From contig NZ_FNJO01000002.1 of NCBI RefSeq assembly GCF_900104095.1, positions 558,001 to 622,000 of the forward strand: a DNA stretch of 64,000 nucleotides, in the 5' to 3' direction. Origin of the DNA: Ralstonia sp. 25mfcol4.1 (GTDB lineage: Bacteria; Pseudomonadota; Gammaproteobacteria; Burkholderiales; Burkholderiaceae). Shown piece after piece: positions 55,573 through 64,000 of this stretch. Numbering within the stretch: the stretch's first letter is position 1; each line of letters opens with the position of its first letter. Below the pieces are notes generated by a model. It made no database searches and was not told where the DNA came from. It saw only the letters and a list, made by a program, of their open reading frames with translations. Both the position numbers and the translations under genes were made by a program.

Positions 55573-56147
55573 ACCAGACCCAGCGCCTGCCCGTGCCGCA
55601 ACAGGTGGCATGGGAGGCGCTGAACGACATAGCCCTGCTCAAGCAATGTATTCCCGGATGTGAGAGCATCGAGCCCGATGGCGAAAACGCCTACCAGCTT
55701 GCGCTGACCGCCGCCGTGGGGCCGGTCAAGGCGCGCTTCAAGGGACGCATGGCCCTGCAGGACATCCAGGCGCCGGACCGCTACACGATCCAGTTCGACG
55801 GACAGGGCGGCGCGGCCGGCTTTGGCAAGGGGTCCGCCCAGGTCACGCTGACGCCCGAGGGCGACGAGACGCTGCTCACTTATGTGGTGCAGGCGCAGGT
55901 GGGCGGCAAGATCGCGCAGATCGGCTCGCGGCTGGTGGATGCCGCGGCGCGCAAGATGGCCGATGCGTTTTTCGTGCGCTTCACCGAGGCCGTGGGCGGC
56001 AGCCCCGGCGACGATGACGCGCCGGACAGTGACAACAACGACAACACCCAGAGCAACGGGGCCGCCGGGGCCGACAACGGCGACGGCGGCGAGGAACAGA
56101 CGAAGAAGCGGAAACGATCATGGACAGCGTGGATCTCGAAGTCCTGA
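55563..56147 (+). CDS. coxG: CoxG-like SRPBCC protein
   Basis: Cox-cluster protein of 194 residues. The SRPBCC/CoxG fold (about 1-145) carries WEALNDIALLKQCIPGCESIE and a PVKARFKGRMAL segment. A low-complexity C-terminal tail (DDDAPDSDNNDNTQSNG, then a Lys/Arg cluster KKRKRSW) follows the domain; in other CoxG proteins this part is often a membrane anchor, and here it is acidic then basic. The gene overlaps coxE by 10 bases and coxI by 28 bases, so translation is coupled. Confidence 0.88.
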   Translation: MEMNQTQRLPVPQQVAWEALNDIALLKQCIPGCESIEPDGENAYQLALTAAVGPVKARFKGRMALQDIQAPDRYTIQFDGQGGAAGFGKGSAQVTLTPEGDETLLTYVVQAQVGGKIAQIGSRLVDAAARKMADAFFVRFTEAVGGSPGDDDAPDSDNNDNTQSNGAAGADNGDGGEEQTKKRKRSWTAWISKS

Positions 56148-57169
56148 AAAGCAGCGTGAAGTGGCAGCAGGAAGGACACGGCGTATTGCTGGTGACGGTG
56201 GTCAGGACATGGGGCTCGTCGCCCCGGCCTGAAGGCGCGATGCTGGCGGTGCGCGACGACGGCCTTGTGGTCGGCTCGGTCTCGGGCGGATGCATCGAGG
56301 ACGACATCATTTATCGCGTGCACAAGGAAGGCATCCGGGCCACGCGCCCCGAAGCCATGAAGTACGGCATCAGCGCCGAGGAAGCCCATCGCTTCGGCCT
56401 GCCCTGCGGCGGCACCATCGAACTGGTGGCCGAACCGCTGGCACCGCACAGCGGCCTTGCCGAACTGCTGCAGGCGGTGGAAGGCGGCCGGCTGGTGGCG
56501 CGTTCGCTGGACATGGCCACCGGCCGGGCCACGCTGGGCCACGCCGTGGCGACCGACGGCCTGGCGTTCGACGGCCAGACGCTGATGACCATCCACGGGC
56601 CGCGCTATCGCATGCTGGTGATCGGCGCGGGCCAGTTGTCGAAGTACCTGTGCCAGATTGCCGTGGGCCTGGGCTTCCAGGTCACCGTCTGCGACCCGCG
56701 CGAGGAATACACCGAGACCTGGGACATCCCCGGCGTGACGATGGTGCGCACGATGCCCGACGACACGGTCGAGGCCATGCAGCTCGACGAACGCTGCGCG
56801 GTGATCGCGCTCACGCACGACCCGAAGCTGGACGACCTGGCGCTGATGGAGGCCCTGCGCACACCCGCGTTCTACGTGGGCGCGCTAGGCTCGCGCCGCA
56901 ACAACCAGGCGCGGCGCGAGCGGCTCAAGGAGTTCGACCTGACCGACCTGCAGCTGGCCCGCCTGCACGGCCCGGTGGGTATCTATATCGGCAGCCGCAC
57001 GCCGCCCGAGATCGCGATCTCGATCCTGGCCGAGGTGGTTGCCGCCAAGAACCACGTGTCGCTGCCCGACATCCTTCAGGTGGAAGGCGCCAAGGCCGCC
57101 CGCGAAATCGCGGCCGGCGAAGTCGAGTGTCCGATCCTGCCCGGCGGCGTTCCCGCCGCACAGCCATGA
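56120..57169 (+). CDS. XdhC/CoxI-family protein
   Basis: Chaperone for insertion of the molybdenum cofactor (sulfurated) into xanthine-dehydrogenase-type enzymes. The 349-residue protein has the N-terminal XdhC/CoxI domain with SVSGGCIEDDI (about 52-62) and a C-terminal Rossmann fold (MLVIGAGQLSKYLCQIAVGLGFQVTVCDPREEY, about 165-197), with later VGALGSRRNNQARRERL. ATG 56120 lies within coxG. It ends overlapping the MocA gene as ATGA. Confidence 0.9.
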   Translation: MDSVDLEVLKSSVKWQQEGHGVLLVTVVRTWGSSPRPEGAMLAVRDDGLVVGSVSGGCIEDDIIYRVHKEGIRATRPEAMKYGISAEEAHRFGLPCGGTIELVAEPLAPHSGLAELLQAVEGGRLVARSLDMATGRATLGHAVATDGLAFDGQTLMTIHGPRYRMLVIGAGQLSKYLCQIAVGLGFQVTVCDPREEYTETWDIPGVTMVRTMPDDTVEAMQLDERCAVIALTHDPKLDDLALMEALRTPAFYVGALGSRRNNQARRERLKEFDLTDLQLARLHGPVGIYIGSRTPPEIAISILAEVVAAKNHVSLPDILQVEGAKAAREIAAGEVECPILPGGVPAAQP

Positions 57170-57771
57170 GCAGACACGCCCGTGCCCCGCTGACGCAGAC
57201 CGATCTGCCCACGGGCATCCTGCTGGCGGCGGGCTTCGGCAGGCGCTTCGATCCTGCCGGCCTGCGCAACAAGCTGCTCGAAACACTGCCCGATGGCCGC
57301 ACCGTGGCCTGGCGCAGCGCGCGCACGCTGGCAGCCGGTCTGCCCAATTCGATTGCCGTGGTGCGCCCCGGCATGCCGGAACTGGCCGAGGAGTTGCGGC
57401 GCGGCGGCTGCAGGGTGATCGAGGCCCCGGAAGCCGAAGCCGGCATGGGTGCGGCCCTGCGCGCGGGCGTGGCAGCCTGCGCCGATGCGCGCGGCTGGGT
57501 GGTGGCCCTGGCCGACATGCCGTGGCTGTCGATGGAACTGGTGCGAGCGGTGGCCCTCACAATCACATCGCGCGACACCATCGCCGCGCCGTGGCGCGAC
57601 GGGCAACGCGGCCACCCCGTGGGATTCGGCGCGGCGTGGAAAGACGAACTGCTGAAGCTCGATGGCGACGAAGGCGCGCGTGCGCTGCTGAAGTCGCAGC
57701 CGGTCACGCGCATCCTGACCGAGGATGACGGGGCGTTCCGGGATATCGACCTGCCGGGGGATCTGGTCTAG
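57166..57771 (+). CDS. mocA: Molybdenum cofactor cytidylyltransferase-like (MocA)
   Basis: Nucleotidyltransferase of 201 residues, MocA/MobA-type fold. The NTP-binding loop is LLAAGFGRRFDPAGLRNKLLE (about 17-37), and ADMPWLSMELV (about 118-128) supplies metal-binding residues. MocA makes the MCD form used by xanthine-dehydrogenase-type enzymes, which fits its place at the end of the operon. It begins at ATG 57166, overlapping coxI. Repeats follow the stop. Confidence 0.87.
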   Translation: MSRHARAPLTQTDLPTGILLAAGFGRRFDPAGLRNKLLETLPDGRTVAWRSARTLAAGLPNSIAVVRPGMPELAEELRRGGCRVIEAPEAEAGMGAALRAGVAACADARGWVVALADMPWLSMELVRAVALTITSRDTIAAPWRDGQRGHPVGFGAAWKDELLKLDGDEGARALLKSQPVTRILTEDDGAFRDIDLPGDLV

Positions 57772-57803
57772 CGGACGACATACCGTCCGCTGCTTTCTGG
57801 CTT

Positions 57804-57828
57804 CCCTCTCCCATGCAATGGGAGAGGG
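57804..57828. repeat. Palindromic GC-rich repeat
   Basis: Perfect inverted repeat CCCTCTCCCAT - GCA - ATGGGAGAGGG, followed by GGGGGGAGAGGG. Between convergent mocA and otsA. Confidence 0.7.
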
Positions 57829-57908
57829 GTTGGGGGGAGAGGGCCTTGAGGTTCTGCTTGCCGATCCGTCGCATCTGGGATGGCCCGCCCTCCCCCGCCC
57901 CTCTCCCG

Positions 57909-57934
57909 CCCCTCTCCCGCCAGCGGGAGAGGGG
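57909..57934. repeat. Palindromic GC-rich repeat
   Basis: Perfect inverted repeat CCCCTCTCCCGC - CA - GCGGGAGAGGGG, near the otsA stop. Same core as 7220. Confidence 0.75.
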
Positions 57935-57958
57935 CGAAAACCTCGACGTTCCGGGCCA

Positions 57959-59353
57959 TCAGCCCCCCTCCGTCTCCATCAGCGCCCGCAGGTACTCGCT
58001 GCTCCACCAGTGCACGTCCTGCTGGCGGATGCGTTCCAGCAGCTTCTGGTGCCGGGCACGGCGTTCCGACAGCGGCATGTGCAGCGCCTGCTGGATCGCC
58101 TGCGCCGTGGCGCGGGTATCGTAGGGATTCACCAGCAGCGCCTCCTTCAGCTGCTCGGCGGCGCCGGCAAAGCGCGACAGCACCAGCACGCCCGGATCGT
58201 CGGGATCCTGTGCGGCGATGTATTCCTTGGCCACCAGGTTCATGCCATCGCGCAACGGGGTGACCAGCGCCACGCAGCTGGCGCGGCACAGGCCCGGCAA
58301 GCGCCGGCGCGACGTGGACCGATGGATGTAGCGCACCGGCATCCAGTCCAGCTCGCCGTATTCGCTGTTGATGGCGCCGGTGATACCTTCCATCTCGCGG
58401 CGCAGGTCGGCATAGGCATCCACCGATTCGCGCGATGGCGCGGCAATCTGGATCAGCGTGGCACTTGACCGGTTCTCGGGATACTCGGCCAGCAGCGTCT
58501 GGTACGCCTTGAGCCGCTGCGGCAGGCCCTTCGAATAGTCGAGCCGGTCGATACCGAGCAGCAGCCGGCGCCGCGCATACTGGCCGCGCATCATCTCGTA
58601 GGTTTCCACGGCCTCATTGCCGCGTCCGAGTTCGGCAAACTCGTCGACATCGATGCCAATCGGAAACGCCTGCGCGCGCACGGTGCGGTGGAACGCGCGG
58701 AAGCGGTATTCGCCCATCGGCTCCGCCCCGGCCTCGCCCTGCACGTAGCGCGAGAAATGGTCCAGGTCCGCCTGGCTCTGGAAGCCGAGCAGATCGTAGG
58801 CGAACAGCGCGCGCATCAGCCATTCGTGCTGCGGGATGGCCGCCAGGATCAGCGGCGGCGGCAGCGGCACGTGCAGGAAGAACCCGATGCGCTGGCCGCA
58901 GCCGATGGCGCGCAGCTCGGCCGCCAGCGGGATCAGGTGATAGTCGTGGATCCAGATCACGTCGTCGGGTTTCAGCAGCGGCGCCAACTTGCGCGCGAAC
59001 AGCTGGTTCACGCGGCGGTAGGCGTTGAGATTGCCGCCGGCGTCGAAGTCCGCCAGGTCCACGCGGTAGTGCAGCACCGGCCAGAGCACGCCGTTGCTGT
59101 AGCCGAGGTAGTACGCGTCATGATCTTCGCGGCACAGGTCCACGGTGGCCAGCGTCACGTTGCCCGCCTGCACCTGGTGCACCTCGCCTTCGCCCGGCGT
59201 GCCGCCCTGCGCGGTTTCCAGTACCTTGCCGCTCCAGCCGAACCAGAGGCCGCCCGTCTTGTTGAGCGCCTCGGAAAGTGCCACGGCCAGCCCGCCCGCC
59301 GCGTGGTTGCGGGGGTCCGCGACCCGGTTCGATACCGCTACTAGTCTGCCCAT
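57959..59353 (-). CDS. otsA: Trehalose-6-phosphate synthase
   Basis: GT20 glycosyltransferase that joins UDP-glucose and glucose-6-phosphate to trehalose-6-phosphate. The 464-residue protein has the N-terminal [11 protein letters not shown] loop (about 20-30), [12 protein letters not shown], the sugar-nucleotide region [21 protein letters not shown] (about 255-275) and [16 protein letters not shown]. Length matches E. coli OtsA (474). ATG 59353. It is the last of the otsB-GH15-otsA group, with a 31-base gap after the GH15 gene. Confidence 0.95.
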   Translation of the reverse strand: MGRLVAVSNRVADPRNHAAGGLAVALSEALNKTGGLWFGWSGKVLETAQGGTPGEGEVHQVQAGNVTLATVDLCREDHDAYYLGYSNGVLWPVLHYRVDLADFDAGGNLNAYRRVNQLFARKLAPLLKPDDVIWIHDYHLIPLAAELRAIGCGQRIGFFLHVPLPPPLILAAIPQHEWLMRALFAYDLLGFQSQADLDHFSRYVQGEAGAEPMGEYRFRAFHRTVRAQAFPIGIDVDEFAELGRGNEAVETYEMMRGQYARRRLLLGIDRLDYSKGLPQRLKAYQTLLAEYPENRSSATLIQIAAPSRESVDAYADLRREMEGITGAINSEYGELDWMPVRYIHRSTSRRRLPGLCRASCVALVTPLRDGMNLVAKEYIAAQDPDDPGVLVLSRFAGAAEQLKEALLVNPYDTRATAQAIQQALHMPLSERRARHQKLLERIRQQDVHWWSSEYLRALMETEGG

Positions 59354-59384
59354 ATATCGCTTGTTGTTGTTGCCAATCCCTTCT

Positions 59385-61250
59385 TCAGATCACGGTGTCC
59401 CAGGGTGCCGACAGCCGCATGGCACCGTTGATCAGGCCGACCATCGAATAGGTCTGCGGGAAGTTGCCCCACATCTCTCCGGTGACCGGGTGTGTGTCTT
59501 CCGACAGCAATCCCAGCGGATTGCGTGCGGCCAGCATGGCCTCGAAAATCTCGCGCGCCTCCTCGCGCCGCCCGATGCGCGCCAGCGCGTCGATGCGCCA
59601 GAAAGTGCAGATGTTGAAGGCGGTCTCGGGCTTGCCGAAATCGTCAGGTGCCTCGTAGCGCCGCATGTACGGCCCGTCGCACAACGATTCTTCCAGCGCC
59701 TTCACCGTCGACACGAAGCGCGGGTCCTTGGGATCGATGAAATTGACTTCGGCCATCAGCAGCACGCTGGCGTCCAGTTCCTTGCCGCCGAAGCTTTCCG
59801 CGAACGCCTGGCGCTTCTCGTTCCACGATTCGTCCAGGATGCGCTGCTTCATGTGGCTGGCATGGTCGTGCCAGTAGGCGGCCCGCGCGGGCTGCTCGAG
59901 CTTTACGGCGATCTTGGCCAGGCGGTCGCACGCCACCCAGCTCATCAGCGCCGACGACGTGTGGATGCGGGCGCGCGTGCGCAGTTCCCACATGCCCGCG
60001 TCGGGGGTGCCGAACACGCGCACGGCCTGCTCGCCCACGTCTTCCAGCCGCCGGAATTCGGCGGGGCCGCCGCGATAGAGCAGGCGGTGGTCGTGAAAGG
60101 CCTGCGCGGCGGCCAGCACCACGTTGCCATAGACATCGTGCTGGAAGTGCTCCTGCGCCTGGTTGCCCACGCGCACCGGCCCCATGCCGCGGTAGCCGCC
60201 CAGATGATCGAGGATGCTTTCCGGCAGTTCGCGCTCGAGCCCGATGCCGTAGAGCGGCTGGATATGCCCGTCCTGCGACTGCATCACCACGTTGGACAGC
60301 CAGCGCAGGTAGTCCTCCATCGTTCCGACTTCGGACAGGCTGTTCAGCGCCCGCACCACGAAGAACGCGTCGCGCAGCCAGCAGAAGCGGTAGTCCCAGT
60401 TGCGGCCGCTGCCGGGCGCCTCGGGGATGCTGGTGGTCATCGCCGCCACGATCGCGCCGGTTTCCTCGTAGAGCGACATCTTCAGCGTGATGGCGGCGCG
60501 GATCACCGCGTCCTGCCATTCGCGCGGCACGGCCAGCCGGCGGCTCCAGAGCCGCCAGTACGAGGTGGTTTCCTGCTCGAAGTCGCGGGCGATGTCGTCC
60601 ACCCCGTGCGTGAGCGTTTCGTCGGGGCCGAGGATGAAGTTGTAGCTGCGCGTGACCAGGAAGGGCGTTTTCGACAGCACGTAGGCCAGCGGCGCGTCGG
60701 TGGTCAGCCGCAGCGTCATGTCGTCGCCGACAAAACGCGCGTGGCTGCTGCCGCGCGTGACTTGCGGCTGGATGCGGCCCCAGTTGAAGCGCGGCGCCAC
60801 CGTCACGCGCACGCGCGGCGCCCCCCGGATCGGGCGGATGCGCCGCACCAGCGTCAACGGCCGGAAGTAGCGGCCCAGCCGGAAGAAGCGCGGGCAGAAG
60901 TCGGTGATCTCCAGGCAGTTGCCGTGCTGGTCGATCAGCCGCGTGCGCAGGACGGCCGTGTTCGGCTCATACCATTGCGTGGCCTCCTGGAAGTCCTCGA
61001 TCTCGATATTGAAGTGGCCGGCGTTCTCGCTGGTATCGAGCAGCGCATTGAAGACGGGATCGCCGTCGAAGCGCGGCATGCAGCACCAGACGATGCGGCC
61101 GCGGCCATCGACCAGCGCCGAGAACGCGCAGTTGCCGATCATGCCGAGCGACAGCGACGGATCGGCCTGGCGGCAGGAGCTGTCCGAATCCGTATTGACC
61201 GCCGGCGCCTCGGTGGCAATGGCGGGGTTGAAGTTGGCAGGGTCACTCAC
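59385..61250 (-). CDS. GH15 glycoside hydrolase (glucoamylase/trehalase-like)
   Basis: Protein of 621 residues with the GH15 (alpha/alpha)6 barrel. The diagnostic sequence RNWDYRFCWLRDAFF is at about residue 292-306, with VYGNVVLAAAQAF, CTFWRIDALARIGR and LGLLSEDTHPVTGEMWGNFPQTYSMVGLI near the end. Bacterial and archaeal relatives include trehalases as well as glucoamylases; the location between otsB and otsA favours a trehalose-related role. The start is a GTG at 61250 with GGAGGAACCGTT ahead, overlapping the otsB stop as GTGA. No signal peptide is visible. Confidence 0.88.
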   Translation of the reverse strand: MSDPANFNPAIATEAPAVNTDSDSSCRQADPSLSLGMIGNCAFSALVDGRGRIVWCCMPRFDGDPVFNALLDTSENAGHFNIEIEDFQEATQWYEPNTAVLRTRLIDQHGNCLEITDFCPRFFRLGRYFRPLTLVRRIRPIRGAPRVRVTVAPRFNWGRIQPQVTRGSSHARFVGDDMTLRLTTDAPLAYVLSKTPFLVTRSYNFILGPDETLTHGVDDIARDFEQETTSYWRLWSRRLAVPREWQDAVIRAAITLKMSLYEETGAIVAAMTTSIPEAPGSGRNWDYRFCWLRDAFFVVRALNSLSEVGTMEDYLRWLSNVVMQSQDGHIQPLYGIGLERELPESILDHLGGYRGMGPVRVGNQAQEHFQHDVYGNVVLAAAQAFHDHRLLYRGGPAEFRRLEDVGEQAVRVFGTPDAGMWELRTRARIHTSSALMSWVACDRLAKIAVKLEQPARAAYWHDHASHMKQRILDESWNEKRQAFAESFGGKELDASVLLMAEVNFIDPKDPRFVSTVKALEESLCDGPYMRRYEAPDDFGKPETAFNICTFWRIDALARIGRREEAREIFEAMLAARNPLGLLSEDTHPVTGEMWGNFPQTYSMVGLINGAMRLSAPWDTVI

Positions 61251-62047
61251 AACGGTTCCTCCCTTGCAGGCGATGGGGATGAGAGGGGATCGGCCGGTTC
61301 GTCGCGGCGCGCCATCAGATGGGTGAGCGCGTGCGCGGAGCGATGCAGCCATTCGCGCAGGACGGCGGGCGCAGGCACGCTGACCGACGCCGCCGTGGCC
61401 CGCTGGCCCACCAGCAGACCCACGCCGCCGAGTTCGCGCACCACCGTGAAGCCGGCCTCGTCGGTCACGTCGTCACCGGCAAACAGCGGCAAGCGGCCGG
61501 CAAACGGCGCCGAGCGCATGAACGTGGCAATCGCCCCGCCCTTGTCCACGCCGGCCGGCTTGATCTCGATGACCATCTTGCCGGGCAGCGCGTCGAGCCC
61601 GACCGCATCGCGCAGCACATCGGCCACGGCGGCACGCACCAGCGGTTCCAGTTCCGGCACCTGGCGGTAGTGGATGGCCACGGCCACCGACTTGCGTTCC
61701 AGCTGCAGGCCGGGGTGCTTGAGCACCAGCGCCTCCAGCTTCGGCAGCAAAGGACCGATGCCTGGCGCGGGCGGCCGCACGATGCTCTCGGCACCATGGC
61801 GGAATTCGGCGCCATGCACGCCGGCGGCCGGCAAGCGCAGCGGTTGCAGGAAATAGTCGAGTTCGTCCACGGGACGTCCGGAGACGATGGCCAGCGCGCC
61901 GTCCAGGCAGGTGTGCAGCGCACGCAGCGTGCCAACCAGCTCGGGCTCCACCTGCACCAGGTCGGGGCGTGGCGCAAGGTCGGCCAGCGTCCCGTCGAAG
62001 TCCAGGAACAACGCGGTGTTGGGTTCGATGAGTGGTAGGGGGGGCAT
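61247..62047 (-). CDS. otsB: Trehalose-6-phosphate phosphatase
   Basis: HAD-type phosphatase of 266 residues that yields free trehalose. Motif I is [18 protein letters not shown] (about 12-29), motif II is AIVSGRP, and motif III/IV are KGGAIATFM and [13 protein letters not shown] (about 195-207). The start is taken at ATG 62047 ([10 protein letters not shown]); an upstream in-frame start would add non-conserved residues. It is the first gene of the trehalose group and is divergent from ilvA. Confidence 0.93.
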   Translation of the reverse strand: MPPLPLIEPNTALFLDFDGTLADLAPRPDLVQVEPELVGTLRALHTCLDGALAIVSGRPVDELDYFLQPLRLPAAGVHGAEFRHGAESIVRPPAPGIGPLLPKLEALVLKHPGLQLERKSVAVAIHYRQVPELEPLVRAAVADVLRDAVGLDALPGKMVIEIKPAGVDKGGAIATFMRSAPFAGRLPLFAGDDVTDEAGFTVVRELGGVGLLVGQRATAASVSVPAPAVLREWLHRSAHALTHLMARRDEPADPLSSPSPAREEPL

Positions 62048-62236
62048 CGCGTGAAACCGTAGCACGCCGATTTGACGAGCGTCCACCGGGCGCTGTCCTA
62101 CAACAGTGGCCCTTGCGGCACCTGGGGCGCCAACACACGCTGCCGGGGCCCGCATGTGCGCCATCCATTATCATTGGCGGTTTCCGCCGATTTTTCCGGC
62201 TTTTTTTGCCACGGCCAGCGTGGCGCCCCGCAGACC

Positions 62237-63772
62237 ATGACCCGCACCCCCGCCAAGCCCGACTATTTGAAGAAGATCCTGACCGCCAAGGTGTACGACG
62301 TGGCCCAGGAGACCGAACTGACCTACGCCCCCGCGCTGTCGGCGCGCACCAACAATGCGGTCTGGTTCAAGCGCGAGGACACCCAGCCGGTGTTCTCGTT
62401 CAAGTTGCGGGGGGCGTACAACAAGATGGCGTCGCTGCGCCCCGAGGATCTCAAGCGCGGCGTGATCGCCGCGTCGGCCGGCAACCATGCCCAGGGCGTG
62501 GCGCTGTCCGCCGCCCGGCTGCAGTGCAAGGCCATGATCTGCATGCCGACCACCACGCCGCAGGTGAAGATCGACGCTGTGCGCGAGCGCGGCGGCGAGT
62601 GGGTGCAGGTGGTGCTGCATGGCGATTCGTACAGCGACGCCTACCTGCACGCGGCCGAACTGGAAAAGAAGCACAAGCTCACCTTCATCCACCCGTTCGA
62701 CGACCCCGATGTCATCGCCGGCCAGGGCACCATCGCCATGGAGATCCTGCGCCAGCACCCGGGCCCGATCCACGCGATCTTCGTCGCCATCGGCGGCGGC
62801 GGCCTGATTTCGGGCATCGCCAGCTACGTGAAGGCCGTGCGCCCGGACATCAAGGTGATCGGCGTGCAGACGCTGGATTCCGACGCGATGAAGCGTTCGG
62901 TGGACGCCGGCAAGCGCGTGGAACTGAAGGACGTGGGCCTGTTCTCGGACGGTACCGCCGTGAAGCTGGTCGGCAAGGAGACCTTCCGCATCACGCGCGA
63001 GCTGGTGGACGACATCATCCTGGTGGATACCGATGCGATCTGCGCGGGCCTGAAGGATGTGTTCCAGGACACGCGCAGTATCCTGGAGCCGGCCGGCGCG
63101 CTGGCCGTGGCGGGCCTGAAGGCCTATGCCGAGCGCGAGAAGCTGAAGGGCCAGCACCTGGTGGCCATCGCCTGCGGCGCGAACATGAACTTCGACCGGC
63201 TGCGCTTCGTGGCCGAGCGTGCCGAGGTGGGCGAGGCCCGCGAGGCCATCTTCGCGGTCACCATCCCCGAGGAACGCGGCAGCTTCAAACGCTTCTGCGA
63301 ACAGGTCGGCACCCGCAGCGTGACGGAATTCAACTACCGTATCGCCGATACCGGCGTGGCGCACATCTTCGTGGGCGTACAGATCGCCAGCCGCGCGGAA
63401 AGCGACAAGATCGCCGCCAACTTCCGCCGCCATGGCTTCGACACGCTGGACCTGTCCAACGACGAACTGGCCAAGCAGCACATCCGCTACATGGTGGGCG
63501 GCCATTCGCCGCTGGCGCAGGACGAACTGCTGTACCGCTTCGAATTCCCGGAGCGCCCGGGCGCGCTGATGCGGTTCCTGTCGAGCATGAGCCCGAACTG
63601 GAACATCAGCCTGTTCCACTACCGGAACCAGGGTGCGGACACGTCGAACATCCTGGTCGGCATCCAGGTGCCCAGGAACGAAAAACGCGAATTCCGCACG
63701 TTCCTTTCCACGCTCGGTTACGTACACTGGGACGAGACCGACAACCCCGTCTACAAGCTGTTCCTGTCCTGA
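62237..63772 (+). CDS. ilvA: Threonine ammonia-lyase, biosynthetic
   Basis: PLP enzyme that deaminates threonine to 2-oxobutyrate, first step of isoleucine synthesis. The 511-residue protein has the PLP lysine in [12 protein letters not shown] (Lys 56), the phosphate loop [11 protein letters not shown] (about 177-187) and two ACT-like regulatory domains at about 335-510 that make it the feedback-regulated form. Start ATG 62237. A small GGCGG/CCGCC stem with T runs lies at about 62177-62215 in the leader; I found no leader peptide. queF follows after 8 bases. Confidence 0.96.
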   Translation: MTRTPAKPDYLKKILTAKVYDVAQETELTYAPALSARTNNAVWFKREDTQPVFSFKLRGAYNKMASLRPEDLKRGVIAASAGNHAQGVALSAARLQCKAMICMPTTTPQVKIDAVRERGGEWVQVVLHGDSYSDAYLHAAELEKKHKLTFIHPFDDPDVIAGQGTIAMEILRQHPGPIHAIFVAIGGGGLISGIASYVKAVRPDIKVIGVQTLDSDAMKRSVDAGKRVELKDVGLFSDGTAVKLVGKETFRITRELVDDIILVDTDAICAGLKDVFQDTRSILEPAGALAVAGLKAYAEREKLKGQHLVAIACGANMNFDRLRFVAERAEVGEAREAIFAVTIPEERGSFKRFCEQVGTRSVTEFNYRIADTGVAHIFVGVQIASRAESDKIAANFRRHGFDTLDLSNDELAKQHIRYMVGGHSPLAQDELLYRFEFPERPGALMRFLSSMSPNWNISLFHYRNQGADTSNILVGIQVPRNEKREFRTFLSTLGYVHWDETDNPVYKLFLS

Positions 63773-63780
63773 GACCGATC

Positions 63781-64000
63781 ATGACGCTTCCTGAGCACTC
63801 GCCGCTGGGCAAGCCCTCGGCCTACAAGACCGAATACGACCCGACACTGCTGTTCCCGATTCCGCGCCAGCCCAAGCGCACCGAGATCGGCCTGCCCGAA
63901 GGCAAGGCCCTGCCGTTCTTCGGCGTCGATATCTGGAACGCCTACGAGGTGTCGTGGCTGAACCTCAAGGGCAAGCCCCAGGTGGCGCTGGCCACCTTCA
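63781..64000 (+). CDS. queF: NADPH-dependent 7-cyano-7-deazaguanine reductase (5' part)
   Basis: First 73 codons of QueF, which reduces preQ0 to preQ1 in queuosine synthesis. The start [29 protein letters not shown] is characteristic of the long (YqcD-type) QueF, about 280 residues in full. The conserved cysteine and NADPH-binding parts lie outside the window. It follows ilvA by 8 bases and is probably co-transcribed. Confidence 0.93.
   Translation, partial: MTLPEHSPLGKPSAYKTEYDPTLLFPIPRQPKRTEIGLPEGKALPFFGVDIWNAYEVSWLNLKGKPQVALATF

Noticed and set aside
62177..62215. Attenuator before ilvA
   Set aside because: The GGCGG/CCGCC stem has only five base pairs and no leader peptide rich in Ile, Val or Leu codons was found.

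Overview
The window is gene-dense, high-GC DNA from a betaproteobacterium, most likely Burkholderiaceae of the Cupriavidus/Ralstonia type. The basis is protein character and familiar gene sets (gltIJKL next to gdhA, ubiE/ubiJ/ubiB, fmdB-DUF502-aspS-nudB, rplM next to an OsmC gene). I see no transposase, phage gene, CRISPR array or tRNA, so this looks like core chromosome with some accessory metabolism.

Layout. 1-1.8 kb: 5' end of rplM (-), a short RNA gene (-) with an anti-Shine-Dalgarno loop, an OsmC-family gene (+), and RNase P RNA (-). 1.8-7 kb: DUF3025, pyrC, a type-2 glycerate kinase and a tartrate/malate dehydrogenase (all -), then a class II glutamine amidotransferase (+). 7-13.7 kb: gltIJKL glutamate/aspartate uptake, gdhA, a LysR regulator (all -) and an Lrp regulator (+). 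13.8-18.6 kb: an NMT1/THI5-type ABC importer and an Atm1-type ABC exporter. 18.7-27.3 kb: a YciA-like thioesterase (+) facing a fatty-acid oxidation cluster (TetR, acyl-CoA dehydrogenase, FadB-like, FadA-like, DegV-like, enoyl-CoA hydratase). 27.6-35.1 kb: ClsB-type phospholipase D protein, mobB (+), YbhP-like, nudB, an anchored coiled-coil protein, aspS, DUF502 and FmdB. 35.3-43.7 kb: sodium/solute symporter, ubiB, ubiJ, Tim44-like, ubiE, DUF971 and an SbmA/YddA-like ABC protein. 43.9-49.1 kb: HIT protein, a 1324-residue FAD/Fe-S oxidoreductase and a YqaA-like membrane protein. 49.3-57.8 kb (+): a complete form II cox-like molybdenum hydroxylase operon with maturation genes. 58-62 kb (-): otsB, a GH15 glucoamylase/trehalase-like gene and otsA. 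62.2-64 kb (+): ilvA and the 5' part of queF.

How the genes work together. Several operons are tightly coupled, with ATGA or GTGA overlaps in gltK/gltL, nudB/ybhP, coxI/mocA, ttuC/glycerate kinase and otsB/GH15. The glt operon has an internal terminator after gltI, which should let the binding protein be made in excess. The ubi genes cover three steps or factors of ubiquinone synthesis. The cox-like cluster carries the enzyme (S, L, M) and a full maturation set (MoxR ATPase, VWA protein, CoxG, XdhC, MocA).

Most notable: the small RNA gene at 421-607, with a consensus promoter, a hairpin whose loop contains an 8-base copy of the 16S rRNA 3' tail, and a strong terminator. It fits a toxic or ribosome-directed anti-Shine-Dalgarno RNA and sits directly upstream of the rplM promoter. 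Other points: palindromic GC-rich repeats in most larger gaps, including a 104-bp tandem duplication near 53.1 kb; a perfect LysR-type operator before gdhA; and an AspRS with a His marker suggesting non-discriminating tRNA charging.
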